Origin: Rhodobacteraceae bacterium NBU2976
GTDB taxonomy: Bacteria > Pseudomonadota > Alphaproteobacteria > Rhodobacterales > Rhodobacteraceae
Assembly (NCBI GenBank): GCA_023630215.1
Contig: JALPRQ010000001.1
Span: 1 to 64,000, forward strand
DNA length: 64,000 bases
Direction of reading: 5' to 3'
The position numbers and the translations under genes were made by a program. How positions within the stretch are numbered: the stretch's first letter is position 1; each line of letters starts with the position of its first letter. A model generated the notes under the pieces. It did no database searches. It worked only from the letters and a program-made list of their open reading frames with translations, and was not told the DNA's origin. Shown piece by piece: positions 18,609-28,319 of the stretch.

Positions 18609-19371
18609 TCTGGACCTGTTGATCGATGCGGCCATGGCAGCCGGAGAGATTGCCAAACGCCATTTCCGCGAGGATCCCGAGGTCTGGGACAAAGGCGGCG
18701 ATCTGGGCCCGGTGACCGAGGCTGATCTGGAAATCGACCGGATGCTGCGCAACGAACTTGTCGCCGCCCGCCCCGGCTATGGTTGGCTATCCGAGGAAAC
18801 CGAAGATAATCTTGATCGGTTGAACCGCGACCGCGTGTTTATCGTGGACCCAATTGACGGAACGCGGGCGTTCATGGCGGGGCATGAACATTTTGCTCAC
18901 TCTCTGGCGATTGCCGAGAAGGGGGAAGTTGTTACCGCCGTCGTGCATCTGCCGATGATGGATCGGACATATATTGCCGCGAAGGGCGCAGGCGCGATGT
19001 TGAATGGGGAGCGGATCACCGCTAAAGACAGCGACGACGTCACCGCGGCTGTATTTCTGGCAAACAAGGCCAATATGGCGCCCGAGATGTGGACCAATGG
19101 CGTACCCCCAATACGCAGAAGCTTCCGCCCTTCACTGGCCTATCGTGTCTGTTTGGCCGCCGAGGGGCGCTACGACGGAATGCTGACCTTGCGCCCTACA
19201 TGGGAATGGGATGTTGCCGCCGGAGACCTGATCGCCCGCGAAGCCGGGGCGGTGGTAACCGACCGGGCACGGCTGGCAACGCGCTATAACAATGCGCAGC
19301 CGCTGTTGAATGGACTGCTGGTGGCCGGGCCAAAGATGCACGCGGCGGTGATGGATTTCGGGCCGCGGTGA
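18595..19371 (+). CDS. Inositol monophosphatase family protein (CysQ-like 3'(2'),5'-bisphosphate nucleotidase)
   Basis: A 258-residue member of the Mg-dependent inositol monophosphatase superfamily. The metal motif reads DPIDGTRAFMAGHEHF (residues about 84-99), preceded by a Glu in SEETED and followed by GAGAMLNGERI and WEWDVAAGDLIAREAGAVV. Members hydrolyse inositol phosphates or 3'-phosphoadenosine 5'-phosphate; I cannot tell which. The start is TTG at 18595, inside the end of pmbA, preceded by the ribosome binding site GAAGGA about 8 bases upstream. It probably forms an operon with pmbA. Confidence 0.88.
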   Translation: MPGTDLDLLIDAAMAAGEIAKRHFREDPEVWDKGGDLGPVTEADLEIDRMLRNELVAARPGYGWLSEETEDNLDRLNRDRVFIVDPIDGTRAFMAGHEHFAHSLAIAEKGEVVTAVVHLPMMDRTYIAAKGAGAMLNGERITAKDSDDVTAAVFLANKANMAPEMWTNGVPPIRRSFRPSLAYRVCLAAEGRYDGMLTLRPTWEWDVAAGDLIAREAGAVVTDRARLATRYNNAQPLLNGLLVAGPKMHAAVMDFGPR

Positions 19372-19595
19372 GCGGGATCCCGCATCGCCATCCGGGGCAG
19401 GTAAACCGTTTCACACAAAAAGCCCTGCCAATACTTGTAGGGCGACTCAACCAGTGTGCGGGAATTTTCAATTTACCCCGCGATGGCTGGTAGCCCCACC
19501 CTTGTGATCCCAGCGGCTCAATGCCAACTTACCCCCTTGCCCAGCCTGACATGCATCCTTAGGTTGGCTCGCAAATGCAGCCACATGAGAGACCC

Positions 19596-19838
19596 ATGAC
19601 ACAGCGCCTACATCTCGTCTTTGGCGGAGAGCTCGTCGATCCGCAGAAAAACATCTTCCGTGATCCCGCCAAAATCCACACGGTCGGCTATTTCCCGGAT
19701 TACAAATCCGCCTATGACGCGTGGAAATCCGCTGCACAATCAACGGTGGACAATGCCCATATGCGCTATTTCATCGCCCATTTGCATCGCCTTCGCGACG
19801 AAGAGAAAGCCGCCAGCCCGACGGAAGAGCTGGGCTGA
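19596..19838 (+). CDS. DUF4170 domain protein
   Basis: An 80-residue protein of the DUF4170 family, found beside lipid A/Kdo genes in alphaproteobacteria. It reads LVFGGELVDPQKNIFRDP, VGYFPDYKSAYDAWKSAAQ and AHMRYFIAHLHRLRDEE. No signal or membrane segment is present. The ATG at 19596 gives the usual TQRLHLVFGGEL start; an in-frame ATG at 19575 would add seven residues. It lies directly before waaA, with only a few bases between stop and start. Confidence 0.85.
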   Translation: MTQRLHLVFGGELVDPQKNIFRDPAKIHTVGYFPDYKSAYDAWKSAAQSTVDNAHMRYFIAHLHRLRDEEKAASPTEELG

Positions 19839-19842
19839 CATC

Positions 19843-21126
19843 TTGGCGCGCTCGCTGGTTCTGAATGGATACCTGTTCCTTGCGCGCCGTGCCAAGGGGT
19901 TCGCCAGGAAGACTTTGTCCCGACGTCTTGCCGCTGGCAAAGAACACCCCGAACGGTATGTCGAAAAGCTTGGGGAATGCTCGGTCACGCGCCCATCAGG
20001 GCGCTTGATCTGGGTTCATGCAGCAAGCGTTGGCGAAAGCCTGTCAATATTGGAATTGTCCCGGCGACTGCTGGGCGAGGATCGCAACCTTCACATACTG
20101 ATCACCACAGGCACCGTTACCTCGGCCGTAGCGCTTGAAAAGCGTATGCCAGATCGGATGATCCATCAGTTCGTGCCGCTCGACTTTGGGGATGGCATTG
20201 CGAAATTTCTGGACCATTGGGCCCCAGACTTGGCGATCTGGACCGAAAGCGAATTGTGGCCGCGCACCCTGACGGCCATCAAACGACGCGATATCCCTTT
20301 GGTCATGGCAAACGCGCGCATGTCGCTGAAATCCTATCGACGCTGGCGCTGGTGGAAAGGAACAGCGGCATCCATCCTACGTCAGTTTGACTATGTCATG
20401 GCACAGGACAAGGATACGGGACGATATCTGATCGGATTGGGTATGCCCTCGGACCGGTTGGAAGTGACCGGTTCCCTGAAGGAAGGCGCGTCGCCGCTTC
20501 CGCATGATGAACGGATGCGAGCCGCGTTGGCGCGGTCGATTGGTGGGCGGACAACTTGGCTCGCCGCCTCGACCCATCCCGGCGAGGAGGAGATCATCCT
20601 TGCGGCCCACCGCCGCGTGCAACGCTCGTTTCCGGACCTCTTCCTGATCATTGCCCCACGCCACCCCGAACGTGGCGCCGAGATCGCGTCGCAGCTGCGC
20701 AGTGATGGCTGGACGGTCGCGCAACGTTCGGCTGGCCAGTCAATTGAATCGCGAACCGATATTTATCTGGCCGACACGATTGGCGAAATGGGCACTTGGT
20801 TCCGCCTTGCTCCTGTGACGTTTATGGGGGGATCGCTGGTGGAAATTGGTGGTCACAACCCGTTTGAACCTGCTGCATTGGGAAGCGCCGTTATTCACGG
20901 ACCCCATGTTCAGAATTTTGCCGACGCCTATGACCGTTTGCGGCTGGCGGACGCTAGCGTCATGGTTCGCGACGGCGAGCAACTCGCCACGCAACTGGAA
21001 CTTACACTGGTTCCCGAACGCACCGCATCAATGGCAACCGCTGCCTGGGATGCGCTAAGCGAAGGGGCAAGTGTCACCGACCGTGTGATGGAGGTGCTTA
21101 GGTCACACATGAAAGGTGGCCGCTGA
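19843..21126 (+). CDS. waaA: 3-deoxy-D-manno-octulosonic acid (Kdo) transferase
   Basis: Transfers Kdo from CMP-Kdo to lipid IVA on the cytoplasmic face of the inner membrane. About 427 residues. The family motif WVHAASVGESLSILEL is near residue 50, then WTESELWPRTL, ANARMSLKSYRRW, AASTHPGEEEIIL, IAPRHPERG and GGSLVEIGGHNPFEPAALG with the conserved HNPxE. The N terminus has a short hydrophobic anchor (SLVLNGYLFLARRA). The frame runs upstream through the DUF4170 gene, but that part has no family resemblance, so I place the start at the TTG at 19843; this codon is a best guess. The stop overlaps the lpxK ATG by one base. Confidence 0.93.
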   Translation: MARSLVLNGYLFLARRAKGFARKTLSRRLAAGKEHPERYVEKLGECSVTRPSGRLIWVHAASVGESLSILELSRRLLGEDRNLHILITTGTVTSAVALEKRMPDRMIHQFVPLDFGDGIAKFLDHWAPDLAIWTESELWPRTLTAIKRRDIPLVMANARMSLKSYRRWRWWKGTAASILRQFDYVMAQDKDTGRYLIGLGMPSDRLEVTGSLKEGASPLPHDERMRAALARSIGGRTTWLAASTHPGEEEIILAAHRRVQRSFPDLFLIIAPRHPERGAEIASQLRSDGWTVAQRSAGQSIESRTDIYLADTIGEMGTWFRLAPVTFMGGSLVEIGGHNPFEPAALGSAVIHGPHVQNFADAYDRLRLADASVMVRDGEQLATQLELTLVPERTASMATAAWDALSEGASVTDRVMEVLRSHMKGGR

Positions 21127-22094
21127 TGCGCGCGCCGGCATTCTGGTATCAACCACCGGGTTTTCGTGCAGCTTTGTTGTCACCTTTGGCGGCGGTTTAT
21201 ACGGCAACGACCCATCGTCGGTTGCGCAAAGGACCATGGACGCAGGTCTCGGTCCCCGTGATCTGCATTGGGAATATCAATGTCGGCGGCACTGGCAAAA
21301 CACCAACCGTCATTGCGTTGCTGGACCAGTTACGGGACATGGGAATACAAGCCCATGTCGTTTCGCGGGGTTATGGCGGTTCCGAGGCGGGGCCCATTCG
21401 GGTTGATGAACGCCAGCATACGGCCCAGCAAGTTGGTGATGAACCCTTGTTAATTGCCGCGTTTGGTCCCTGCTGGGTGGCCCGAAATCGCCGTGCCGGT
21501 GCAGAAGCGGCCATTGCTGCCGGCGCGCAGGTCATCCTGTTGGATGATGGGCTGCAAAACCCATCACTGCACAAGGATCTGAGTGTTGTGGTGGTCGACG
21601 CCGCGACAGGATTTGGAAATGGGCGTGTTATGCCCGCTGGTCCCTTGCGCGAACCGCTTGCGGAAGGTCTGGCGCGCGCGGATCTGGTGATCAGCATTGG
21701 TGACCACGAAGCCCAATCTTCTTTCGACGTGAATAAGGAACGCTGGCAGGCAGAAATTCTTCCCCTGCCCACCGGGATGGATTGGTCGGGTCGCTATATT
21801 GCATTTGCAGGCATCGGTCGCCCGGGCAAATTTTTTGCCACTCTGAAAGCCTTGGGCGCAGACATCATTTCAACCCATGAATTTGACGATCACGAGCCCT
21901 ATTCAGCCCCGGTGATTCAAAGATTGATAAGCGAAGCCGACGCAAAATCAGCGCAATTGGTGTCCACTGAAAAGGATATCGTCAGATTACCACCAGATCT
22001 GCGCCGTCATGTGATCGCCTTGCCTGTCCGATTGCGGTTTCACGATACTGAAATCGTAAAGGCGCGTTTGGCGTCACTTCTGTCAGTTTCCTGA
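21126..22094 (+). CDS. lpxK: Tetraacyldisaccharide 4'-kinase
   Basis: Phosphorylates the 4' position of the lipid A disaccharide to form lipid IVA, at the inner membrane. A 322-residue protein with the typical start FWYQPPGFRAALLSPLA, the P-loop GNINVGGTGKTPTV, SRGYGG, LDDGLQNPSLHKDLSVVVVD and the C-terminal STEKDIVRLP. It starts in the TGATG junction with waaA, so the two are translationally coupled, and the order DUF4170-waaA-lpxK places Kdo transfer and its acceptor synthesis in one unit. Its end overlaps the convergent PBP gene by 12 bases. Confidence 0.96.
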   Translation: MRAPAFWYQPPGFRAALLSPLAAVYTATTHRRLRKGPWTQVSVPVICIGNINVGGTGKTPTVIALLDQLRDMGIQAHVVSRGYGGSEAGPIRVDERQHTAQQVGDEPLLIAAFGPCWVARNRRAGAEAAIAAGAQVILLDDGLQNPSLHKDLSVVVVDAATGFGNGRVMPAGPLREPLAEGLARADLVISIGDHEAQSSFDVNKERWQAEILPLPTGMDWSGRYIAFAGIGRPGKFFATLKALGADIISTHEFDDHEPYSAPVIQRLISEADAKSAQLVSTEKDIVRLPPDLRRHVIALPVRLRFHDTEIVKARLASLLSVS

Positions 22095-24158
22095 TCCGAA
22101 AATGTCGCTGATGATACTTTCCAGCAAACTGCGCTCGATATCGTCGACAAGTGGATCCGTTGTTCCCGGCTGTATGCGCGGTGGCTCGCTCGTCGGATCA
22201 ATCATTGGCAAGGGTCGGATCGGCAAGCCTTCATGAACGCGAACCATGGTTTCATGCCAGATTTCGGCTGGCAGGCCCCCACCGGTAACCCCGGTCAGCG
22301 GTGTATTGTCATCATACCCCATCCAGACACCTGTCACGTAATCAGCGGTGAACCCTACGAACCAAGCGTCGCGGGCCTCTTGCGTGGTGCCGGTCTTGCC
22401 CGCGGCTGGGCGTCCATCGGGCAGAATTGCGCGCTGACCTGACCCGTTCGCAACCACCTGTGACATCATATAGATCAGATAGGCGTCGGCGGTTTCACTC
22501 AGCACTCGGTAATTGTCTGTCTGACTGTATTCCATCAGAATATCATCGTCGCCGCGAAGCCGCAAATCAATCCAACCATAGGGTGTTGTGCGATATCCGC
22601 CATTAAGGATACCCGCATAGGCCCCGGTCAGTTCCAGCAAATTGACCTCGGACACACCCAAGGCGATCGACGGTCCCTCGGCCAGTTGGGTATTGATGCC
22701 AAAATCCTGTGCCATCGCGCGAACTTTCTCGCGTCCAACCATCTCGGACAATTGCAAGGCGACCGTGTTTAATGAATTGGCCATGGCATCGACCAACCGC
22801 AAATCTCCGTAATACTGGCGAGTATAGTTTTCCGGGCAGTAATCCGGCTGGCGGGGTATTTCGACACAGAAAGGTCCATCATGAACCAGATCAAACGGGT
22901 GCATTCCGGCCTGCAATGCCGCCGCATAAACAAACGGTTTGAACGACGAGCCCGGTTGACGCAAAGCCTGGGTTGCACGGTTAAACAAACCTGCGCCGTT
23001 GATGTTGCGACCGCCGACCATGGCACGCACAGCACCGTCCGGCGACATAATGATAATTGCCGCTTCGGCTTCTGAACCCTCTTTCACGCGATTTTCGAAA
23101 ACCCACAACAAGGCCGCTTCGGCAGCGCGTTGCAAATCCCGGTCAAGGGTGGTGCGGATTTCGACATCTTCAGTTGTGTCACGTGTCAGGAACGATGGCG
23201 CATCTTGCATAACCCAATCTGCAAAATATTCGCCAACCCGTTCATTTGCGACCGTTGACAATACCGCGGGATTGGCCGTTGCGTCGGCCGCCTGCGCTGC
23301 TGTGATATATCCCTGATCCAGCATCAGCCTGATCACGGTCGCGGCGCGTTCCTGCGCACGTTCCAGATTGCCGGTCGGCGCAAATCGCGACGGCGCTGTT
23401 AACAATCCCGCAAGCATCGCTGCTTCGGAAAGGTTAAGCTCAACTGCGCTTTTGGCAAAATAGCGCTGCGACGCCGCTTCGAACCCATATGCCCCCGCTC
23501 CCAGAAACGCACGGTTCATATAGATCGACAGGATATCATCCTTGGAATATTTCAGTTCCATCGCGATGGAATAGGGCACTTCCATAATTTTTCGCGCCAT
23601 CGAGGATCGTCGACACTCCGCCTCGTATTCCGCTTGCGTCTGTGTCTCCAGTCGATCTTGACCCAAGCAAAGCAACTTGGCCACCTGCTGGGTGATTGTC
23701 GAACCACCATGACCCGAAAACGGACCGCGACCTTCGCTCAGATTGATCCGGATCGCTGATGCGATACCACGAGGACTGATACCAAGGTGGCGATAGAACC
23801 GCTTGTCCTCGGTGGCGATAACCGCGTCTTTTAGAAACGGAGAGACCGACCCGGCCCGCAACGAGCCATCAAATTGTTCACCTCGCCATGCAAACACTTG
23901 ATAATTGCGATCTAACAGGATCACCGATCCGCCCGATCGGCCGTCCAGCAAATCCTCCATCGGGGGAAGCTGCACATAATAATATCCGATCCAGGCGGCC
24001 ATCCCGGCCGTGCCCAACAGGGTCAGACGCAATCCCAACCACCAAATTCCATAGATCGTGGATCGCACCACCCAACGCACCAGTCGAACGACGGGATTAC
24101 CGGGTTTGGAGTTGGGTTTACGCGCACTGCGTTTGGCTTTGACTTTGGTTTTGGCCAT
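22083..24158 (-). CDS. mrcA: Bifunctional penicillin-binding protein 1A family
   Basis: Peptidoglycan glycosyltransferase/transpeptidase, about 691 residues, anchored by one membrane segment after a lysine- and arginine-rich cytoplasmic tail. The transglycosylase domain shows ATEDKRFYRHLGI and GHGGSTITQQVAKLL; the transpeptidase domain shows the active-site PGSSFKPFVYAA (SxxK), NSLNT (SxN) and GKTGTTQEARDAWF (KTG). Ends with an acidic tail. The ATG at 24158 is preceded by AGGTGG; the longer frame to 24269 adds a segment unlike the family. The gene is divergent from glnK. The gene symbol follows the family, not proven orthology. Confidence 0.93.
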   Translation of the reverse strand: MAKTKVKAKRSARKPNSKPGNPVVRLVRWVVRSTIYGIWWLGLRLTLLGTAGMAAWIGYYYVQLPPMEDLLDGRSGGSVILLDRNYQVFAWRGEQFDGSLRAGSVSPFLKDAVIATEDKRFYRHLGISPRGIASAIRINLSEGRGPFSGHGGSTITQQVAKLLCLGQDRLETQTQAEYEAECRRSSMARKIMEVPYSIAMELKYSKDDILSIYMNRAFLGAGAYGFEAASQRYFAKSAVELNLSEAAMLAGLLTAPSRFAPTGNLERAQERAATVIRLMLDQGYITAAQAADATANPAVLSTVANERVGEYFADWVMQDAPSFLTRDTTEDVEIRTTLDRDLQRAAEAALLWVFENRVKEGSEAEAAIIIMSPDGAVRAMVGGRNINGAGLFNRATQALRQPGSSFKPFVYAAALQAGMHPFDLVHDGPFCVEIPRQPDYCPENYTRQYYGDLRLVDAMANSLNTVALQLSEMVGREKVRAMAQDFGINTQLAEGPSIALGVSEVNLLELTGAYAGILNGGYRTTPYGWIDLRLRGDDDILMEYSQTDNYRVLSETADAYLIYMMSQVVANGSGQRAILPDGRPAAGKTGTTQEARDAWFVGFTADYVTGVWMGYDDNTPLTGVTGGGLPAEIWHETMVRVHEGLPIRPLPMIDPTSEPPRIQPGTTDPLVDDIERSLLESIISDIFGSGN

Positions 24159-24282
24159 ATCGGGGCCACCTGCTCGTGTTGTTTTTCTTGTAACTAGTGG
24201 GTTTTGCGCACGGTGTTTAGCCCGATTCTGCCGAAATATCCGAAGTGTGACCGATTTTTGTATGATCAATTTTTAGTCATCG

Positions 24283-24297
24283 TGCACATATTGTGCA
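24283..24297. promoter_or_regulatory. TGCAC-N5-GTGCA inverted repeat upstream of glnK
   Basis: TGCAC (24283-24287), ATATT, GTGCA (24293-24297) is a perfect inverted repeat in the divergent region between mrcA and glnK. The half-sites match those of NtrC enhancers, but classical NtrC sites have seven bases between the arms, not five. Being about 145 bases upstream of glnK it could be a nitrogen-control site; I rate this as a possibility only. Confidence 0.3.
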
Positions 24298-24352
24298 TAT
24301 TTTGGGCACATTTTCGCCTATTCCCGCCCGTTTCCCTGCCATTTTCCTGTAA

Positions 24353-24778
<426 letters not shown>

Positions 24779-24803
24779 TCCAATCAGACAAGTGAGAAGA
24801 GAC

Positions 24804-26156
24804 ATGAACAAGTTTTCAAAAATTCTGGGGGTCACGGCAGCTGCTGCGCTTGTCGCTTCACCCCTTCTTGCGCAAGACGCTGCCGCTCCGACGGAAGCCT
24901 CGCGCGATACGATCTTTATCTTTAACTCCCTGCTGTTCCTTGTTGGCGGTTTCCTCGTCTTCTGGATGGCGGCGGGCTTCACCATGCTAGAGGCCGGTCT
25001 CGTCCGGTCCAAAAACGTCACGATGCAGCTGACCAAGAACGTCGCGCTGTTTTCACTGGCGGCAATTTTCTATTACCTAATCGGCTACAACCTGATGTAT
25101 CCGCTTGGCTCTTGGACAATCGGTACCGATGACACTGGTGGGTATCTGGGCGCATTCGGCCCAGCACTTCTGGAAGCAGTAGGTATTACCGCCGACGAAG
25201 CTGACGATATCGGTTATGCCTCTACCGGCTCCGACTTCTTCTTCCAGCTGATGTTCTGTGCAACGACAGCGTCGATCGTGTCGGGCACCTTGGCCGAGCG
25301 TATCAAATTGTGGCCGTTCCTGATCTTTACGATCATTCTGACCGCGTTCATCTACCCAATTCAGGCGTCCTGGAAATGGGGCGGTGGATTCCTTGACAGC
25401 CAGTGGGGCTTCTTGGACTTCGCGGGCTCGACTGTTGTTCACTCGGTTGGTGGCTGGGCCGCTTTGGCTGGTGCGTTGATCCTTGGACCACGTATCGGAA
25501 AATATACCAAAGACGGTCGCACGGTTCCGTTCCTCGGTTCCAACCTGCCGCTGGCAACACTGGGTACGTTTATCCTGTGGCTGGGCTGGTTCGGGTTCAA
25601 CGGTGGCTCGCAGTTGGCCATGGGCACAGTGGGCGACGTTGCTGACGTATCGCGCATCTTTGCGAACACCAACACGGCGGCTGCCGGTGGTGCGATTGCT
25701 GCGCTGATCCTGACGCAGATCCTCTATAAAAAGGTTGATCTTACGATGGTTCTGAACGGCGCGCTGGCTGGTCTGGTGTCGATCACTGCCGAGCCGCTGA
25801 CCCCGGGTCTGGGCATGGCAACCCTGATCGGTGCTGTCGGTGGTGTGATCGTGGTGTTCGGTGTTCCGTTCCTCGACAAGATGAAAATCGACGATGTCGT
25901 CGGTGCGATCCCTGTTCACCTGTTCGCAGGTATCTGGGGCACGCTGGCGGTTCTGCTGACGAACGGCGATGCGACCTTTGCCGGTCAGATCGTCCCGATC
26001 ATCATCGTCGCGGTGTTCGTCTTCGTTGTCTCGCTGGTTATCTGGCTGATCCTGAAAGCCACCATGGGTATCCGCGTCAGCGAAGAGGACGAGGTCACCG
26101 GCCTCGACACTGCCGAGCTTGGGATGGAAGCCTATCCCGAATTCACCCGCGGGTAA
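24804..26156 (+). CDS. amtB: Ammonium transporter
   Basis: Ammonium channel of the Amt family, about 450 residues with a cleavable signal (ending ASPLLAQD) and eleven membrane segments. The twin pore histidines are visible in GSTVVHSVGGWAALAG and IPVHLFAGIWGTLAV, and EAGLVRSKN is the usual first-helix motif. The ATG at 24804 follows GAGAAGAGAC; an upstream start at 24702 lies inside glnK and is rejected. It forms the classical glnK-amtB pair and is followed by a strong terminator. Confidence 0.97.
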   Translation: MNKFSKILGVTAAAALVASPLLAQDAAAPTEASRDTIFIFNSLLFLVGGFLVFWMAAGFTMLEAGLVRSKNVTMQLTKNVALFSLAAIFYYLIGYNLMYPLGSWTIGTDDTGGYLGAFGPALLEAVGITADEADDIGYASTGSDFFFQLMFCATTASIVSGTLAERIKLWPFLIFTIILTAFIYPIQASWKWGGGFLDSQWGFLDFAGSTVVHSVGGWAALAGALILGPRIGKYTKDGRTVPFLGSNLPLATLGTFILWLGWFGFNGGSQLAMGTVGDVADVSRIFANTNTAAAGGAIAALILTQILYKKVDLTMVLNGALAGLVSITAEPLTPGLGMATLIGAVGGVIVVFGVPFLDKMKIDDVVGAIPVHLFAGIWGTLAVLLTNGDATFAGQIVPIIIVAVFVFVVSLVIWLILKATMGIRVSEEDEVTGLDTAELGMEAYPEFTRG

Positions 26157-26205
26157 CTCCCGTACGGTATCTCCCTCTGTGGCTTTCGGGCCCCAGAACA
26201 CCTTG

Positions 26206-26233
26206 CCCGGGCGCACGCGCCCGGGTTTTTTTT
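26206..26233 (+). terminator. Rho-independent terminator after glnK-amtB
   Basis: CCCGGGCG (26206-26213) and CGCCCGGG (26218-26225) form a perfect 8-base-pair stem with the loop CACG, followed by eight T residues on the plus strand. It is 50 bases after the amtB stop and ends that transcript. Confidence 0.9.
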
Positions 26234-26273
26234 ATTGTGCACGTCAAGTGCTTCTGGTGGGGTCGCCTAGAAG

Positions 26274-28319
26274 TTACGCGCTGAGAATAGCGAGGAAAGC
26301 CTCGCCAAAGCGGGTGGTTTTCTGATCACCGAGGATGCGGGTAAGCGCATCGAGAGATTGGGGTTTCTGCTGTGCGAGTGCTGCCAATTGCGCGTTGGTG
26401 AGCGAAAGAGGTTTGTCGAGGCCCGACGGGCCACGTTGCAGATCCATTTGTGCGGCCTTGAGACGGTCGAAAAGTTCGCCCTCGTCCCGCCCCGCAAGTT
26501 TGCGGCGTTGAGGGACCATCGTTTGGGCTTCGCCGGTGATGACGGACAGGAATATCTGCCCGTAGCTTTCCAGTTTCTTTTGGCCCACCCCATTGAGGCG
26601 CCGGAAATCGTCGAGCGTCTGCGGGCGGTGGGTCGCCATTTCGATCAATGTCCGGTCGGGGAAGATAACATAGGCGGGGGCACGGGCAGCCTCGGCCAGT
26701 TCGCGACGTTTGGCCTTAAGTGCCGCAAGGAGGGGTTCGTCTTCTTCGGCGACAAGCGCCACAGGGGCACTGCGCGACCGGGTTTCGGCGGCCTTGCGGA
26801 TCGTGTCGAGGCGGAGGTCGATGGTGGCTTCACCCCGAAGGATCGGGCGAGCGGCTTCGGTCATGCGGAACGCACCCATGCGCTCGGCGTCGGGACGGAT
26901 CAGATCATGGCCCATCATTTGGCGAAAGATGGTTTGCCATTGGCGTTTGGTGTATTCCTTGCCGACACCGAACGTGGGCAGTTGATCGTGCTGACGCGCA
27001 CGGATCTTGTCGTTCATCGTGCCAGTGACGATGTCGATCAGATGGCCAGCGCCAAAACTCTCGCCGGTGCGCAGCATCGCCGACAAGGCCATGCGGACCG
27101 CGTCAGTGCCATCGAATATTTCGGGCGGCGTCGTGCAAAGATCGCAGTTCTCACACGGCTCTTCACGGGTTTCGCCGAAATAAGCGAGCAGTGTTTGGCG
27201 GCGGCATTTCAGCGACTCGGCCAAGCCAAGAAGGGCGTTCAGGCGCGCGTGGTCAGCCTCGCGACGTTCCGGCGGCGCAAGACCTTCGTCGATCTGCGCA
27301 CGGCGAAGGCGAATATCGTCAGCGCCATAAAGCGTCAGCGTATCCGCAGGGGCACCATCGCGGCCCGCGCGGCCTATTTCCTGATAGTAGCTTTCGATGG
27401 ATTTGGGCAGGTCAGCATGGACCACAAACCGGATATCGGGTTTGTCGATCCCCATACCAAACGCAATGGTGGCGCAGACAATTAACCCATCCTCCTGCTG
27501 GAAACGAAACTCCGCATGGCGGCGGTCGTCCGGGTCCATGCCGGCGTGGTAATGGATCGCGGCGTGGCCTTCGGCGCGGAGCGCCTGCGCCAGCGTTTCG
27601 CACTTATTTCGCGACGCACAATAGACGATGCCCGCCTGCCCTTTGCGTGCGCTGACAAATTCCAGAAGCTGCTGCCGGGGTTGCCCCTTAGGCTCGAAGG
27701 CCAGCGACAGGTTCGGTCGGTCAAAACCGTTGATGAAGGTGGTCGGAGGGCTGGCGAACAGCTTTTCGATGATTTCTTCGCGGGTTTCCTGATCCGCAGT
27801 GGCAGTAAAGGCCGCCAGTTGCACATTGCCAAGCTGCTGTCGCAAAGCCCCGATCTTCAGATAATCGGGCCGGAAATCATGGCCCCATTGGGACACGCAG
27901 TGTGCCTCGTCTACGGCAATCAGGGAAATGTTCAGGCGGCCAAGCAAGTAACTTGTGCCGCCACTCGCAAGCCGTTCTGGTGCCATGTAAAGGATTTTTA
28001 GACGGTTTTCGTCAAGCGCCTGAAAAATCTCTTCCGTCTCTTCCTCGGTATTGCCCGACGTCAGCGCCCCGGCCTCCACTCCCGCTTCGCGCAGCGCCCG
28101 GACCTGATCGCGCATAAGCGCAATAAGCGGGGAGATTACAAGCGTCACCCCGTCACGGGTCAGTGCGGGCAGTTGGAAACACAGCGATTTACCGCCCCCG
28201 GTTGGCATGATGGCCAGAACATTCTCACCTGCCTCGACCGCCTCTACAATTTCGGCCTGACCGGGCCGAAAGCCCGAAAAACCGAAGATGGAATGCAGGA
28301 GGCTGGTGGTCTGGTTCAT
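26274..28319 (-). CDS. recQ: ATP-dependent DNA helicase RecQ
   Basis: 3'-5' DNA helicase of the RecQ family, 681 residues with the full domain order. Helicase motif I reads MPTGGGKSLCFQLPAL, motif II VDEAHCVSQWGHDFRPDY and motif VI QEIGRAGRDG. The zinc-binding RQC part has the four cysteines in LKCRRQTLLAYFG and CENCDLC, followed by the winged helix. A first HRDC domain lies around RTLIEMATHRPQTLDDFRR, with a second HRDC-like stretch at the end. The start overlaps the stop of the upstream M24 gene by 4 bases (ATGA), so the two are coupled. Confidence 0.97.
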   Translation of the reverse strand: MNQTTSLLHSIFGFSGFRPGQAEIVEAVEAGENVLAIMPTGGGKSLCFQLPALTRDGVTLVISPLIALMRDQVRALREAGVEAGALTSGNTEEETEEIFQALDENRLKILYMAPERLASGGTSYLLGRLNISLIAVDEAHCVSQWGHDFRPDYLKIGALRQQLGNVQLAAFTATADQETREEIIEKLFASPPTTFINGFDRPNLSLAFEPKGQPRQQLLEFVSARKGQAGIVYCASRNKCETLAQALRAEGHAAIHYHAGMDPDDRRHAEFRFQQEDGLIVCATIAFGMGIDKPDIRFVVHADLPKSIESYYQEIGRAGRDGAPADTLTLYGADDIRLRRAQIDEGLAPPERREADHARLNALLGLAESLKCRRQTLLAYFGETREEPCENCDLCTTPPEIFDGTDAVRMALSAMLRTGESFGAGHLIDIVTGTMNDKIRARQHDQLPTFGVGKEYTKRQWQTIFRQMMGHDLIRPDAERMGAFRMTEAARPILRGEATIDLRLDTIRKAAETRSRSAPVALVAEEDEPLLAALKAKRRELAEAARAPAYVIFPDRTLIEMATHRPQTLDDFRRLNGVGQKKLESYGQIFLSVITGEAQTMVPQRRKLAGRDEGELFDRLKAAQMDLQRGPSGLDKPLSLTNAQLAALAQQKPQSLDALTRILGDQKTTRFGEAFLAILSA

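Noticed and set aside
19429-19452. Hairpin GCCCT...AGGGC next to an A-run, resembling a minus-strand terminator
   Set aside because: Stem is only five pairs and no minus-strand gene ends here.
25077-26216. 379-residue minus-strand frame opposite amtB
   Set aside because: It is the antisense shadow of the ammonium transporter gene; composition is charged and unlike any protein family.
26358-27485. 375-residue plus-strand frame opposite recQ
   Set aside because: Antisense shadow of the well-supported helicase gene, a usual effect of GC-rich codon use.
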